From positions 22,577,146 to 22,641,145 of the forward strand of contig NC_052399.1 in the NCBI RefSeq assembly GCF_009389715.1: a DNA stretch of 64,000 nucleotides, given 5' to 3'. Below the pieces are notes generated by a model. That model had not been told where the DNA came from, ran no database searches, and saw nothing but the letters and a program-made list of their open reading frames with translations. Within the stretch, counting starts at the first letter, position 1, and every line of letters begins with the position of its first letter. Shown here in pieces: positions 27,436 to 41,100 of this stretch. Source of the stretch: Phoenix dactylifera (Eukaryota > Streptophyta > Magnoliopsida > Arecales > Arecaceae). The position numbers were made by a program, and so were the translations under genes.

Positions 27436-30400
27436 TTCAACCTTGTTAAATCACAATGTAGAGCCCTTTCCCTCTCTCTATCATTTAATTTATGATATTG
27501 TGCATTGCTGGTCCAATTGAAGATTTTTTTCTAATTTCTGGCATATCTTCTGTTCCTTTTATATTGCAAAAATTAAGTGAAAGATAATTTCTCAGCTAGT
27601 TTCTTAACAATCAGACTAATGTAAACTTAGAATACTTGAAGGCCATCTTCCATCATCTGTCAGAGAAAAGTTTCCTGTGCTTCTTCCCTTTTAGTAATGT
27701 CAATCAAAAGTGATGTAACTTTTGTTTATATCCTGCTTGATGGTTATATGTCAATTAATTTTTAGAAAAAAAGCATGCCATTATAGTCGTACCCTATAAA
27801 TTCGTTTATAGATGCCATGTAGCATGGCGTCATGACTTTTTCTTGCTGTTAGTCTGGCTTGCTGATTGGACTTTTTTGGTCAAGTCTTGCCTCGACATGT
27901 TTTTCTGTATTATGGTCTTTCCACTTGTACAATTGTAGTATTTATTTTTTGTAAAGAAATCTGAGGGACAGTTTTACTCTATACTAGTAGCTGCAGAAAT
28001 GAATTTGGTGTTGCTGATGTATATTTTGCTTTGATTCTTTGTGCTAGATTACTTCTGTGATATCTTGACCCACTAACTTTAAAGCATGGCATTTCAGAAA
28101 TATTACATGAAGCCATTCAAAGACAATTTCTTTGCTGGTGGAAAGAATTGCATGATCGGACGGCTTGTGTAAGATAATTATATGCTTCGTAACTTCTCCA
28201 ACTATCTTTATAGAGACAAGGGCACTATTGCCTAGTTGGTATCTTTTGATGTGAATTCCATTTTTTTCAGAAGGTTGGTATTCACCTGTCTTCCATTAAT
28301 GCTGGAAGGTATAGGGTATTGTATTGCATAGCAAGATCGTTTCTTTCTCTTTCTTTTGTTTCTGTTTCTTACCTTAAGAAGTTGACTGACTATGAGATTT
28401 CTTATTCTGTTTGCATTTTGTTCTCATATGCTTGTATATTGCTTGTACCTGCACCATGTATGTATTCCTGCATCTATGAGCTCCACAAGAATCTTTCATT
28501 GTTGGGCTTAAGCCCAATGCACCTTTCTGTTGGAGGTTCTGTTCTCAACTCTCACCTGGTTTTATATCTGTGAATGAAACTGCACATACATTAGCATGTT
28601 AGTTGATACTATATAGTGTCAAGAAGTTTCTTCTCCTTCAGAATGCTCTAATTGCTATTCCTTTTTGCTGAACTTTAAATGTTCATCTCAGTTCTAACTT
28701 ATGGATTTAGACCCAATTAGATGCTCCTCTGGTTTACTGATATACTTTGTGATTGCATATCAATCTATTACTTTCCAGTCATAGACACTTTCAACAGTGA
28801 TTATTACCAATATACATTCCAATTTTGTCATAATGGTTTAAATCCCGAACTAGCATATTATTACACATATCATTGTTTAATTGAGTATGTTTTTCCATTT
28901 TTATTTTATATTGTTTTTTTGGCATTAAATAACTAGGTTTATTGCTCTTGGTTTGTCTTCCTCTGCTTACCTGCAACAGTAGAAAAGATAACATGCAACA
29001 ATGGAGGCAGTGAAACAGTATATATAATATTCTTTTATTTATTGAGACAGTGTGGGCATTATATGCATCTTAAATTATGTTGGCTATCTCCATTTGGAGT
29101 CCTGATTCTTTATGGTTATGTAGCTCAGGAGGTGCGTTAGTGTTGAAAAGGTGGTATACATGTTAGGATTTTCAAACTCCAAAAAACAGTATTCAAGGAT
29201 ACAACTGTATACATTTGGGATATGCACAATACACATTATTAGTTTATTGAAACACTAAAATAATAATTCAGCTGTTTATTAGGCACCATTATCAAACAAA
29301 AACAAATGAATCCTAATAAACCTTGAGTCAAGGTCATCTATACATCATAATTCTGCTGAATTTTAAGTCCGATCTATGTTTCTCAATGTGTTTTTAATCT
29401 ACTTAAATAGAGATAAGAGAGAAAAGAGGCATTAGTTTCTTTTATATGGTTTATTTTGTTGTAGGACTCTTCATTTAAACCAAATATCATGCCTGTTTTG
29501 TTAGACCTTGAAAGTACGATCCGATCTCTATTATGTTGGCATCTGTTCTGTTAGGTGCTAGATTTTGTGTTTCTTGCTTAAAAAACTCTAGCATAACTAG
29601 AAGTGTGCTTGAGAAGAATGACATGCCATTGACCTGTTTGATTTAGTTGGTATTTTGATTGTATGAAGTTCTGCAGCATCCTGCATAGATTTTTTTTGGA
29701 TGCTTCAAGTGTTTTTCGGAAGTTCTAAGATATGTAAATGAAGTTGCTGAGCATAATAGAGACCTTCTATTTCATCATCTCTGTTGGAAGCACATAATAT
29801 TGATGGTGCAGTAACAAAACTAAAAAAGTTTATTTGAAGGGACCTGTTTTTTGCTCACTCACACTTGTTTGTTTCTGATTTTTCTTTTTTTTAAATCTTG
29901 CTTTATTTGAATTTGTTACTGGGGATGACAGTACAATCCTATTACATTTAGTAAGATGTAGAGACTTTAAGTTAAAGTCCTGGACATTACTTATCATTAT
30001 TATATAGTGTTTGCGTCTTATTAGTGGGTTACTTTAAGCAGGGGCTTGCCTTCTGTATTAAATCTTCAAATTGGAATAATCTCATCAATATTAGACATTC
30101 TTTCAAGGCCAATATGGTGGGCCATATCAATGGAAATTGGAATAAATATCCATATTCCTATGCCTATTTTCCAAGGAGACATCATTAACTTCTGGCTATG
30201 GTAACTGGACACATTTCGTGCAAAAGCTTTCTGGATCTAGTTCATTATTAAAACCAGATTTGCTCCCTTGGCCAAACATTCAGACCCAACTGCTTACCAT
30301 CCTTCACATGGGATTTTTGGGCATGAAGCATTGGTGCATCTAGTAGATAATGATTCTGCCGGGTGTTCACATATTGTCATTCCAATTGAAGTCTGAGTGC

Positions 30401-31432
30401 TGTCTTTGGTTGTTAAGCAAACTGACTACCCTGAGCCATTTTAAATTGTCCTGCTGCAGGACAATGTTGATACTTGATAGACTTTCCTGCCTAGTTCTAT
30501 TTTGTAACCGCCTTAATCTTCCATGAAAAAGATGCCCTAGATTATATATCTAAGGTATTATGTGGTGGAGTAGAAACCAAGACAGTATACAATGAGGAAA
30601 TACATCCAGCTGCTACTCTATTCCTTTCGTGGATTTTGTGCTGGATTGTTGAAGCCCAGTGTGTCATGCATTTTGACCAGACACATGAATTGTCAATGTC
30701 TTGGACCATGAAATATAAAGAAAATTGTAGCTATGAATGATGATCATGCTGAGATTTCCATCACATAAGTACACTTACTCGCAGTAAGAAGCTGAGAATA
30801 CCCAAGTCCAATGCTTGTGACTAGTTGCATATGTGTGTGGAAGAAGACAGAGCAACCACAATTGGAGTATGACTGAAAAATTTTGATGGTTATTGTGTCA
30901 ACTTTTCACTAGAACAACCAATGGCCACGTGTCAACTGAAACAAAATTAAGACAAAGTACTAGCTTGTACCCTAATTTACTATTTGTAAAAATTCCTTTG
31001 GGCATATTTATTACAAATCCTAGTCATATTGATGAAAAAGGTAGTGAAACTGCTGCTTCAGTATGCTGCCACGGGTGAATTATTACAGTTGAAAGAGATG
31101 CAGAGGAAAGCCAATGATTGAGTTGGTCATGGTGAGTTCACTTCCTGATCCCCAGGTGATGCATGGAAATGGGCTTTGAATGGGGCTTGTGTCCTATTTA
31201 ATTTCTAGATTTAATGGAAGATATGTCAGTGATGTTGTTTGACTGTGAAGATATTAAGGTTGATTCTTTTCACCAGATGAAAGGCAAAGCCAGTAGGTAT
31301 TTGCTCAAATGTGTAAAATTATTGGTTGAACATGAATGCCATGAATTCCGTGATGATGCAATTGGAGTAAAAGATGCTATGTTGGACCTTTACAGCAGAT
31401 TAGTGAAGTGGAGATATGGTTTAAGGGTTTGA
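25422..31432 (+). pseudogene. Unidentified gene, probably decayed
   Basis: I do not recognise the family. The clearest exon is 25712-25910 (VCTPQIDCLVRAIISVLSPS, later IFSRDCYDLIRVCGDVIEIL). It splices in phase to 27086-27194 (YEENEGILCDRRTAISKPMC, then FLPKERPSSSHEIAM). Upstream, an open frame from 25422 reads LTSTLRQSDAANSIKDDDDE and then SSLAASLNSGD, and meets TAG at 25596. The frame that continues into 25712 (LNALMCFKTPE) is shifted by one base, so a frameshift lies near 25590-25600. The upstream frame has no ATG. Candidate later exons are 28098-28168 (ILHEAIQRQFL) and 31209-31432 (LMEDMSVMLFDCEDIKVDSF, ending LYSRLVKWRYGLRV and TGA), but 28098 does not match the phase left at 27194. Either exons are missing or the gene is broken. 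The protein looks helical, without known motifs. Confidence 0.45.
27371..27431. repeat. (GA)n microsatellite, about 60 bp
   Basis: About 30 perfect GA units lie between two candidate exons of the unidentified locus. The Arg-Glu open frame across it is an artefact of the repeat. Confidence 0.95.
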
Positions 31433-33540
31433 GGAATATTAGTTATTTGATGATGTTGTTGACAACTTTGCGAAAAACTTCATAGTAGTAGAATAAAGAA
31501 GGTACTGTCCTTTATATTATCACAGTGTATGTGGCTGTAGGTTTTATTATTACAGTCCTACCAGTCTTATGAGAAGTTTGAAAATCAGATTCATCCAGGT
31601 GTCTGCTTATTACCCAATATCTCTGTCAAGGTTTGCTATCAATGAGTTGCATTGCCTTATAATAGCAGTTCTAATCAACCAAAAGCCATTTAACTTAGAC
31701 TTGAGATGTTTGAGACATTCACTTTTCTTTTTGTTGTAGAACCACCTGCATTGATTCATTGTTCTGCAGTCAGTCTATATGCGAAAAGATCACTTTAGGA
31801 CGGTTTTGGTACTTACTAATGCCTTATTTACAATGTTTACTTAATTATGGACTGTCTGTAGCCCTTTATGTGTATAATAAACTCACTAGTATTTGTATCG
31901 ATCATGCAGAAATGAATATATGATCTGCAGCAATTTTGCCATCCCTTACCATGTTGAGAAACCAATTCATCAAAAAAAAGTTTAAGTTGATAAGAAATAG
32001 GTCAAGAATGTATCTGGCTGACAAATACTCTATCTATATCACCAACTTTTTGATATGTTAGGCCCTCCATGATCACATCAACGTTGCAGTAATAGTAGCC
32101 AAGCCTCTTCATATATGATACAAATCAAAGATTTACCATGCAGGGAACGTAATCTGACTAGGATAATTTATTTGTTCGCGTCTCGTGATATCGGTCCTTC
32201 TGCAGCAAGATATCCCGCCTGCAAGACGGCTTAACCCACCACCATCTCAAAGCACAGTGTGTGTCAAGCCACTTAAATTATCTAATAATACTATCAACCT
32301 TCTCTTATTTGCATCATATAACTTGCCCGTTGCCATTGCTGGGAATCAAGAATGTCCAAAGATTTCTTGGCAGAACCTTACAGGGAATTAAACAGTCTGC
32401 TTCATTTTAGGAGATTGGAGACAATTCCATTCACCTACTTGGGTGGGTTGTTGCTTCGTTTGCTGCCTGAGAATGCAGCAGCAATGCTAAAGGTGGGACA
32501 TGTATTACTTTGCTTCCTTCAATTGAGTAGTTTTGGCATGCAAACTTCTTAACATAATGCATGCAAGATTTAAGTAAGAACCAATATAATATTTAACATA
32601 CGCAGAATGCATTTGTCAATTCTTGGTTTGTGGGATTACAAGCATATGTCAAGATCTCATTGCTTAAAGAACTCTACACACCCTTGCACCGGCATAAGCA
32701 TATAAAATCTATGCAAAAGAAGTCCCAAGACCACTCGTAGACAATGATGCCTCACCAACTCAACGAGATAACAATTCTCAACCATGTTTTTTTGCGTGAT
32801 GAAAGATGACGTTGGAAAAAAAAATAATAAAAAGCTTGGACTTAAAAACGCAACTTCTACAATTAAACCATGCTAATCACTCGCTAACGAGACCATTCTC
32901 AGGAATATTCGATTCCTAATCCATATAAGAGATCTTGTGGTCGCATTAAATTTCCCATACACAATAATAGTTGTCTCTGAATTGAAACACGGCAGTGATA
33001 CTTCGTTTGCATGCACTTGCATTTAAGCATCAACTTTCCAAGAGTTTTTTTATTTTTACTCCTGGACCGGAGACTTTTACTTTTTCTATCAAAGGTCGGC
33101 GGTCCATTATTGTGAATCTAAAAATCTTGGCCGTCCATCATGGGCAACTTGGAGAGGGAGAATTTTATTAACAGAGAAAGTCGGTAAATGGAGCCAAGTA
33201 GTCTGATATTAGAGGTAAAACCACGTGAGGAATCCAGCGGTTCGGGTTGTACCTCTCGGGCGAAAGATTGATCGATCCGCTTTCGCAGCATCGACCGTTG
33301 GATCCCACACGGAACTCCTGCGGTCTCGGATTACACAGATCTCGAAGCGGCTATTGCAAGATCCAACGGTGGAGTTTCGCTAAGGAAGGTGAATCCTTCT
33401 TTCGTGCGAAAGATACAACCTCAGTCCATCCTCTAAGCTCTAGGCTGGGCTCATATCAAAGCCACTTTCGGTTTCCCTACTACAAAGAAAGAGTGAATAA
33501 TACAGAAATAATTCCTCTCCTTTCCCGTCGCGTCCCTTGA
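31433..33540. other. Intergenic DNA and eIF4A promoter region
   Basis: AT-rich to about 33100, then more mixed composition leading into the eIF4A leader. A short frame at 32352-32552 contains IPFTYLGGLLLR, vaguely like LINE reverse transcriptase C-terminal sequence, but too little remains to call an element. The promoter itself shows no canonical TATA box that I would commit to. Confidence 0.4.
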
Positions 33541-33693
33541 GGAGCCCTCCTCCGCTTGTCTCTCTCTCTCACCATAAAAGAATCGACTTTGCACGCTCTC
33601 TCTCTCTCTCTCTTCCTCCTCTCCGCTCCCGACTTCGAATCGCTTCCTCCTTTCACCGGCTCCGAGGGTCGACTGATCTCTGGAGAACTATAG
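33541..33693 (+). other. Probable 5' UTR exon of eIF4A
   Basis: A CT-rich leader (CTCTCTCTCTCTCTCTTCC, about 33597-33618) ends at a strong donor, ACTATAG|GTAATC, at 33693/33694. The next plausible acceptor before the eIF4A ATG is TGTAGCAG at 38147-38154. The transcription start is not known; the left boundary given is approximate. Confidence 0.6.
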
Positions 33694-36600
33694 GTAATCA
33701 GATTTCGGAATCTCTATTTTCGATCATTTCTTTTTGGTTTATTCTGCTGGGATTTAAGAGGCGGTTAGGGTCTGAAGGCATCGAAAGATCCGAGCTTGCA
33801 TCTGATTTTTGATCTCTTTGGGCTTTCTTGTTCACTCTAATCTTTCTCATCTAATTGATGATTTCGAATCTGATTTCTGTTCTCTTATTAGGGTTTGTTC
33901 TGATCTCATTGCTCGTGATTCGTTTAATTTCTACTTGATTTTGTGTGTGGATCTGAGGAAAATTTTGTCGAGTTATTGTGAACTTTATGTTTAATATTCT
34001 TTTTTTTCGATAAGGTCATATTGACGTGTCATGGATTGTTTGCAGATTTGATATCCAATGTGTACTCCGCGTTTTACATTAGATCGTAAGTTTTAAAGAT
34101 TTGCGAACTGGCGATTTGACCCAGAGAAAAGGTCTTGGAAGCATAAAGAATTTCTAGTTTTTTTGTTTTTCCTTTTTTTAAGAAATTGGAAAAAGGTTGA
34201 GGGGAAGGAAACGCTCAATTCTGAATGCTAATATCGTGGCCACTGAAAGTCGGAAACTATAAACTATTTTTTTTTTATTGATTCTAAAAGGTAGGGAAGT
34301 AAGTTATGAAGTTGCTGATTATGGAAATTTAATCTGGTGAGGTTTGGTGAGCTGGTGTGTGGGCTAGGGAACTTTTTCGTCTCTTTCATGCCACATGTAA
34401 GTTGGTTTTATTTTATGGGTTTCTATTGAAGGGACAATGATTATCATTTTCTTTAATTGATTCATCCATTGGGTTTGACTTCTTGGTGCTTTGAAATGTT
34501 CTCTTTTGACATATAGTCAAGGCTTGGAAGAGGGTGTACCTATTAAATGCTGAATTAGTCGTGGGCATAACCCCATTCTCCAATCCTACTTTCAATCTAA
34601 TGCTGAAGGGACAAGTCGTGAGGAAGTCTGCTTTAGTTAACTGATCTGATTTTTCTCTTAGGTCACTAGGCAGAGTTACTGAAGTTAGCCTTTTGTCATT
34701 ATTACCACAAGTAGACTATAGTAGTTGGAATTTAGTTTTCAGTCATAAAATTTACATTCTAGATCACAATATTCTGCTGACAGTCAGTGACTTTTCCTCA
34801 AAAATAATTTAGATATGCTTGCTTTGAAAGGTTTGTATTTGTTGATGATATTATAAACTCATGTTTATTAGATTTTTTTTCAATACAAGTAATGTGTTTG
34901 GAAGATATTCTCTTACTCATTTACCTTTGTTTAAGATTGGATTTGTTTGTTTGACTACTGAATCGCGCCGGACAGTATGGAGGTATGCTATTATCAATCT
35001 GGAAGGGTGAAGGTATCGACATGGGAGTTGGGTACACTCTCATACCAACCATGGTTTATTTGTTGTGTTGAGTTCAACAATGTTCCATTTGTCAGCATGG
35101 GGGCGTATCGTACTAGACTATACTAAGGTACCACCAATATGGGGCCTAGTACCCAGACATAAAACATGAGGCTGATAAAATAGGACTTCACATATTATAT
35201 GTGTGTGTGTGCACACGCGCACATGCGCGCATATATGTGTGTGTATATATATTAGAACATCTTACTTGCCAATAGAACACTTGGATGAATTAGCCAGCTC
35301 CCATGTCGATACCTATACATTCTTACATGGGTACATATTTGTACATTCTTAAAGCCTGGGAAACTACAAATAGAACACCAGGATGAATTGGCCAGCAGCC
35401 ATCTGATTGAGCCTTTTGATTCAGAGTTAATTTCATTTATCTAGTTTTTGCAACATAAGGATCTCTATATTTAGGTTTTGTCGCTTTCTTTTTAAAAAAA
35501 AGATGGTTCATCTTTCTGTGGAAAATTATTTTTTTTTGGAGTATTAATGATCTTGCTATTATGTTTTTATTTTGTAGGTGCAAACTGTCTGCAACTACAT
35601 AGTTAAGAACTGTTCATATTAAATGATTTTATGTGTATGATATGTGCACTCTTCTTTTATGTGGATAATGTTTGATGGGAACACTTGCATTGTTTATAGC
35701 AAAAGCATGAGTTTCATGATTTTCCTTAGTTTAGATTGCTAGTTTTAATTGTGAATGATATTGTTTTGTTCTACCTGATTTTGCTATGCCTTTTCTTTTT
35801 GATGCTTTAAGTCGGCCTTTTAATTTTCCACTTTTTGCAGAAAAGTCTGAGTGCTTAATTTTAGGATGTTGTAAGGAAATGGAGAATAACTTCATTTTCA
35901 TTTTCTTCCAAAAATGGCCCTCTTGTTTTTTTAATATAAAGATCCATTTTGGACCCCCTGCCTCTTCTCTCTCCCTGATATTTTTGATTCTTGCTATATG
36001 TCTTTGTTATTATACTAGTTAGTCCAAGTCAATTGGATCCAATAACCATGCTGCATGTAAATTTTTTTTTGTATTGCTTTGAAAGTCTGTAGGAGAGGAA
36101 ATATTTTTTAGCTAAAGAAATTTAAATCTAATCTAAAATCTATGTAAGAAGCCTTTTCAGCTTTCACATTATGAATTCATTGTCTCTGTGTCACACAGGT
36201 TACATTATAGTTGTTTTTGGCTCCTAGTTTATTCTATTTGAAAAATGGGAGAGATTTGCCTTCTGTTTTCATCGTCATCGTCAAATTGCAATAAGGCACA
36301 TGTTTTGGACATGACCTTTTTTTTCTTCTTACATCGAAACATGAGATCCGTCCAGATATAGTGAGGACCTGGAAACTTTTTCCCTCTTTTTACATATAAA
36401 GACATGATATTCATCCAGACATGGCAAGAAAACATGGAATCTGGGGATTGACAATCATTGACAATGCACTCAAACCAGTCTGGTTTCTCAAAAAGGATAA
36501 CCAAGACTCTTTGCCATTCTGCTTGGCTTCAAGTTTTTCCAAGGTAAATAGGGATAGGAGTGGCAACTGATTTCATTTTCTGAATGATGAGACACTCCAT

Positions 36601-38154
36601 TCTAGAATATGAAGCTTTCCCTCAAGAAGAGTTATAAGTTGCTAAATTTTCAGTGACTTCTGGTGGTTTCCATTTCGAGGATGTGCTGACCCTTTTGGGC
36701 CGTCACATGCATAACCAACAAATTATGTGCTTGATTTACGGGTTTTTCTTAGATAAAGAAAGAACTTTTGAAAGTCTAATTTTAAGTGCATTTGAACTTC
36801 ATTATTGAGGTTTGGCCTTTTTTTTTGTCACATATTGTGGTCCGTGCATTCTGTGTATGGAAAGGAATATCAATTATCCGAGCATCTAACGGTTCTTTGC
36901 ACAAGATTGGCATCAGTGTTATAGCAAGCAAGATTTAATAACCGGGACCTGCAAAGTTATTTCATTGATTACTTTGCCTTCCCTTCCTAATTTATTCATA
37001 TTTAATCCATCGAAATATATCATTTTCATGTTTCTAGGATGTATAAGTAAAGTAGATTTTATTATCTCTAGAACACCAGATTTTCATGGTTTATCCTGGA
37101 TTTGCTGAGATTATTTTCTAACTTGTTGTGTTCCTTTCAGAATATCTGGAGTGTCTTTAGTGTTCAATAGGTTTAACATATTTTTCTGCATATAACTTAA
37201 TTAGTTCCTTTGACATATATCGTGCTCTTAGTTGGTAAGCTGTTCGTTGAAGTTTTTCAATGTCACCAACTTGAATTCCTGGTCATTTTTGTTATTAGTG
37301 ATTCAATATCAACAAGATTTTATATGCTATGTTCACTGCCATTGTGAGTATTATCACCTTCTCCTCTAATTTGTTTAATAATAATTGTTCTAGTTAGACC
37401 AATATCAGAGTAAACATGTTTGTTGGTGAAGATCTTGGTTATCATTATTTAAAGAAGGTTCATTTAAGATTCAGCTTGCTGCATGTATGTTGAGATAAGA
37501 GCCTTAAAAAGTGCCTTCAGTTCCCTGTGTTGGTTGATCCACATGCATCAAATAGAGAAGTTCATTTGAGGTGAACATTATGTGTTTAAAACCTTGCAAA
37601 GGAGGCATATGTACTAGGTCTTGTTTAATAACATTACTAGTTAATATGGCAGCATGCATCTAGTTTATGATGCATATGTTAGTATATTATCCATTCATTG
37701 CATAAAGAGTCACAGAAGGTTAGCCTATCCACTCTATAGACTGTCTAAATTTGTTTGAAGTTTATAAATCTTGACTCATGGTGATTTGCAAGCCTCGGAC
37801 TCGACCGTGTTCTCCATATGGCTTGCTTCTAACTTCCTCATATCCCTTATTGCGAATTTACTTTGTTGGCTTTTTTCTGGGAGCCAATTGACGGCGCTTG
37901 CCCTCTTTTTGGTTTTAAAACTTAGAACTTGATTATGTGATGTGTCTTTTGTCCATATGTTCTATGATACATGATTGTTGTATGTAGCCTTAGAGGTAGT
38001 TGCTTATTATCCAAAGATGAGATGTCAGGTTCTCAAATAATATAAAATTAAGATTAAAGACTTTGTGTGTTACAATAATATCGTACAGCATTTATTATGA
38101 CTTTTTTTTGTTCTTCTTTACATTTTGTCACTATATTGTGGCTTCCTTGTAGCA
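33694..38154 (+). other. 5' UTR (leader) intron of eIF4A, about 4.5 kb
   Basis: AT/T-rich non-coding sequence between the CT-rich leader exon and the exon carrying the eIF4A ATG. It contains a 57-nt alternating purine-pyrimidine tract (35196-35252) and, at about 34970-35170, GTATCG/GGTACC-rich sequence that looks repeat-derived. Leader introns are common in plant eIF4A and other highly expressed genes and often boost expression. That role here is inference. Confidence 0.6.
35196..35252. repeat. Alternating purine-pyrimidine tract (57 nt)
   Basis: Strict Y-R alternation runs from TATATGTGTGTGTGTG through CACACGCGCACATGCGCGC to ATATATGTGTGTGTATATAT. The central CG/CA part is the kind of sequence able to adopt Z-DNA under supercoiling. 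Confidence 0.85.
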
Positions 38155-38157
38155 GAC

Positions 38158-41100
38158 ATGGCAGGATTGGTACCGGAAGGATCTCAATTCGATGCTCGCC
38201 AATATGATACCAAGATGAATGAGCTGTATTGTCTTTTGCCTTTTCCTTATATTTTGTCTTTAAAAATAACTGTCAGTTCATGGAATTTTATGTAAGTTAT
38301 CAAGATTGCTTATGTTCAAATATGCTTGTGCCGAATTGTAGGCTTACGCAAGATGGCCAAGAATTTTTTACCTCATATGATGAGGTCTACGACAGTTTTG
38401 ATTCCATGGGTCTTCAAGAAAATCTTTTGAGAGGCATTTATGCATATGGTAGAACAACCTATTCCCTTGTTCTCATGTTAATGATGTGCCTTTAATTGTG
38501 AAAATAGTTTGTTGATGACACCATTTCTTGATTAATGTGCTATTTGTTTAGGTTTTGAGAAGCCCTCTGCAATTCAGCAAAGAGGAATTGTTCCTTTCTG
38601 CAAGGGACTTGATGTTATTCAGCAGGCACAATCAGGGACAGGGAAAACTGCAACTTTCTGTTCTGGAATTCTTCAGCAGCTTGACTATGGATTGGTTGAA
38701 TGCCAGGCTTTGGTTCTTGCTCCAACTAGAGAATTAGCACAGCAAATTGAGAAGGTTATGCGAGCACTTGGGGACTATCTTGGTGTGAAAGTTCATGCTT
38801 GTGTAGGAGGAACTAGTGTTCGTGAGGATCAACGTATTCTTTCGAGCGGGGTTCATGTTGTTGTGGGTACACCAGGTCGTGTATTCGACATGTTACGGAG
38901 GCAGTCTCTCCGCCCTGACTATATTAAGATGTTTGTGTTGGATGAAGCAGATGAAATGCTTTCACGTGGTTTCAAGGATCAGGTTTATTTTCTGCCCATT
39001 CCTTTTTGCTGCAAAATACTGATATTCTTTTTGTTTTGTTCATTCAAGAATGGTATACAGAGATAAAATAAGTGAAATTATTTCATTGCAGATGACAGTA
39101 TTTTAATTTTACTAGTGTTAACCACTGCTTATAACTTGGATAAAGTTCTATTTCGATATCGATAACCTTTAAAGTTATCATTTCATGCACCAGACTTGAA
39201 GCATTTTTTGTGAATGCATAAGGCTTAAAGGTTTTTTTTAAAAAAATGCAAAAGGCCAGGATCCAGCATGCGTGGCCTGCTGGACTATGAGGCCTCCTGT
39301 AACTTGTGAGGCAGAATTTACGTGTTTGTCATAAAAAAATTAATTTATGGGCACTACACTAGTGAGAGCATTGAAGGGTTTTCATGTGGAAGGCTTCTTG
39401 CCCACCTGCATAGCCTCCCAAAAAAGCAAGAAATTCAACCATATAAATTCTTTACATTGCATGCATGGCACATGTGGGATATTATTTTATCATTTTTCCC
39501 TGTAATTGCACATATTTGTAAATTATTAGGTTTCACCTTCCAAGTTTATTTTACTATGTTGTATTTATGTGGTACTAGTACATTTTAGTTCTTCCTTTTC
39601 CTGAATAGGAAAATAACCTACAGATGTACTATATACTATTTGTCATGGTTGATGTATGGTGCTATGCTAGTTTTTTTTTTTTTTTTTTTTTTTTTTTGAA
39701 TGGTGATGCTATGCTATTTGTTGATAATAGTAACAAAAGTTGGGTTTTGTGCTAGTTGTGGATAGTAGTTGCAAAGCTTGGGTTTTTTCTCTCCAATCTA
39801 TAGTGTCACAGTACTTTGTAACTGGGAAGAAAAGAATGAAGATGATTCTTCCCCACTTGTTTTTCTGAATGTCAGATTTCTGATTAATTCATTATGGTGA
39901 TTTTTTTCACAGAAAATACATGTATTGTTTGATGCATGTTTGGTGCCATTTACTTTAAAAGAAAACGTATATGAATCCTGCAATTTATGCAGATGTATTA
40001 TTTTGGAAGTATGAAGGATGTGCTACTGTTTATAATATAGGGCTCAAGACTCCAATATTTCTGAGTATGCAGGTTTGTATAATGACTTGTAGGGTCAACT
40101 TTTCAGTGATTTACAAAATCGTGAACTTTTGAATTGCTGGAGAATTTTTTTTTAAAGACTGGAAGGTATGTGAACTAATCAACCTCACAGTTTACTATGT
40201 CACTGATATATAACCAGAGATACTTGTATCCATGATTTTTTTTAATATGGCAATTGAGATATCATAAGCTTTGCATGGCATAATCAAAAGTTGAATTTTG
40301 ATCATTAGTACCCTCTATTTTTGGTGATATTCACGTTGCATGCTTGTTGTTTACTAAGATTCTAAACTTCTGTGGACTTTGTCATTTTTCTTCTATGTTG
40401 TCTCTGAATGTGTAGAGAAAAAAGGACCTTGTTAGCTGTTCATGGGCCATTTATTTACTAATTTAATTTTGGTGGTTCTGAGAGAAAAAAATCGGATTAT
40501 GTGTATACTTAGCTGCTACAGTGTCTGTCGTATCTTGTTGTTTACTTTTAGTATCCATGTCTTACTCAGGAATCTGCATTAGAAATTTATAATGAATTAG
40601 AGTTCTTGTACATGGTTTTGGAATGCAAATTCTTGCTGCTACTTTTCCTTCAGTCTGCTTACTGAAAATGGAGCCTTTCCACTCATGTTTTAATAAATTT
40701 CCCCCTCAGATATACGATATCTTCCAGCTTCTTCCTTCAAAAATTCAGGTTGGGGTATTCTCTGCCACAATGCCCCCTGAAGCTCTTGAGATTACTCGCA
40801 AGTTTATGAACAAACCTGTTAGGATCCTTGTAAAGCGAGATGAGCTTACCTTGGAGGGTATTAAGCAGTTCTATGTCAATGTCGAGAAGGAAGAATGGAA
40901 GCTCGAAACCCTCTGTGACCTCTATGAAACCTTGGCTATTACACAGAGTGTGATCTTCGTTAACACCCGGCGCAAGGTGGACTGGCTTACTGACAAGATG
41001 AGGAGCAGGGATCACACTGTCTCAGCTACCCATGGTGACATGGATCAGAACGCCAGGGATATTATCATGCGGGAGTTCCGTTCTGGTTCTTCTCGTGTAC

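Noticed and set aside
27252-27449. Open frame ending in an Arg-Glu repeat
   Set aside because: The tail is the translated (GA)n microsatellite.
32352-32552. IPFTYLGG-containing frame as a LINE reverse transcriptase remnant
   Set aside because: One short motif only, with no flanking reverse transcriptase blocks; too weak to annotate.
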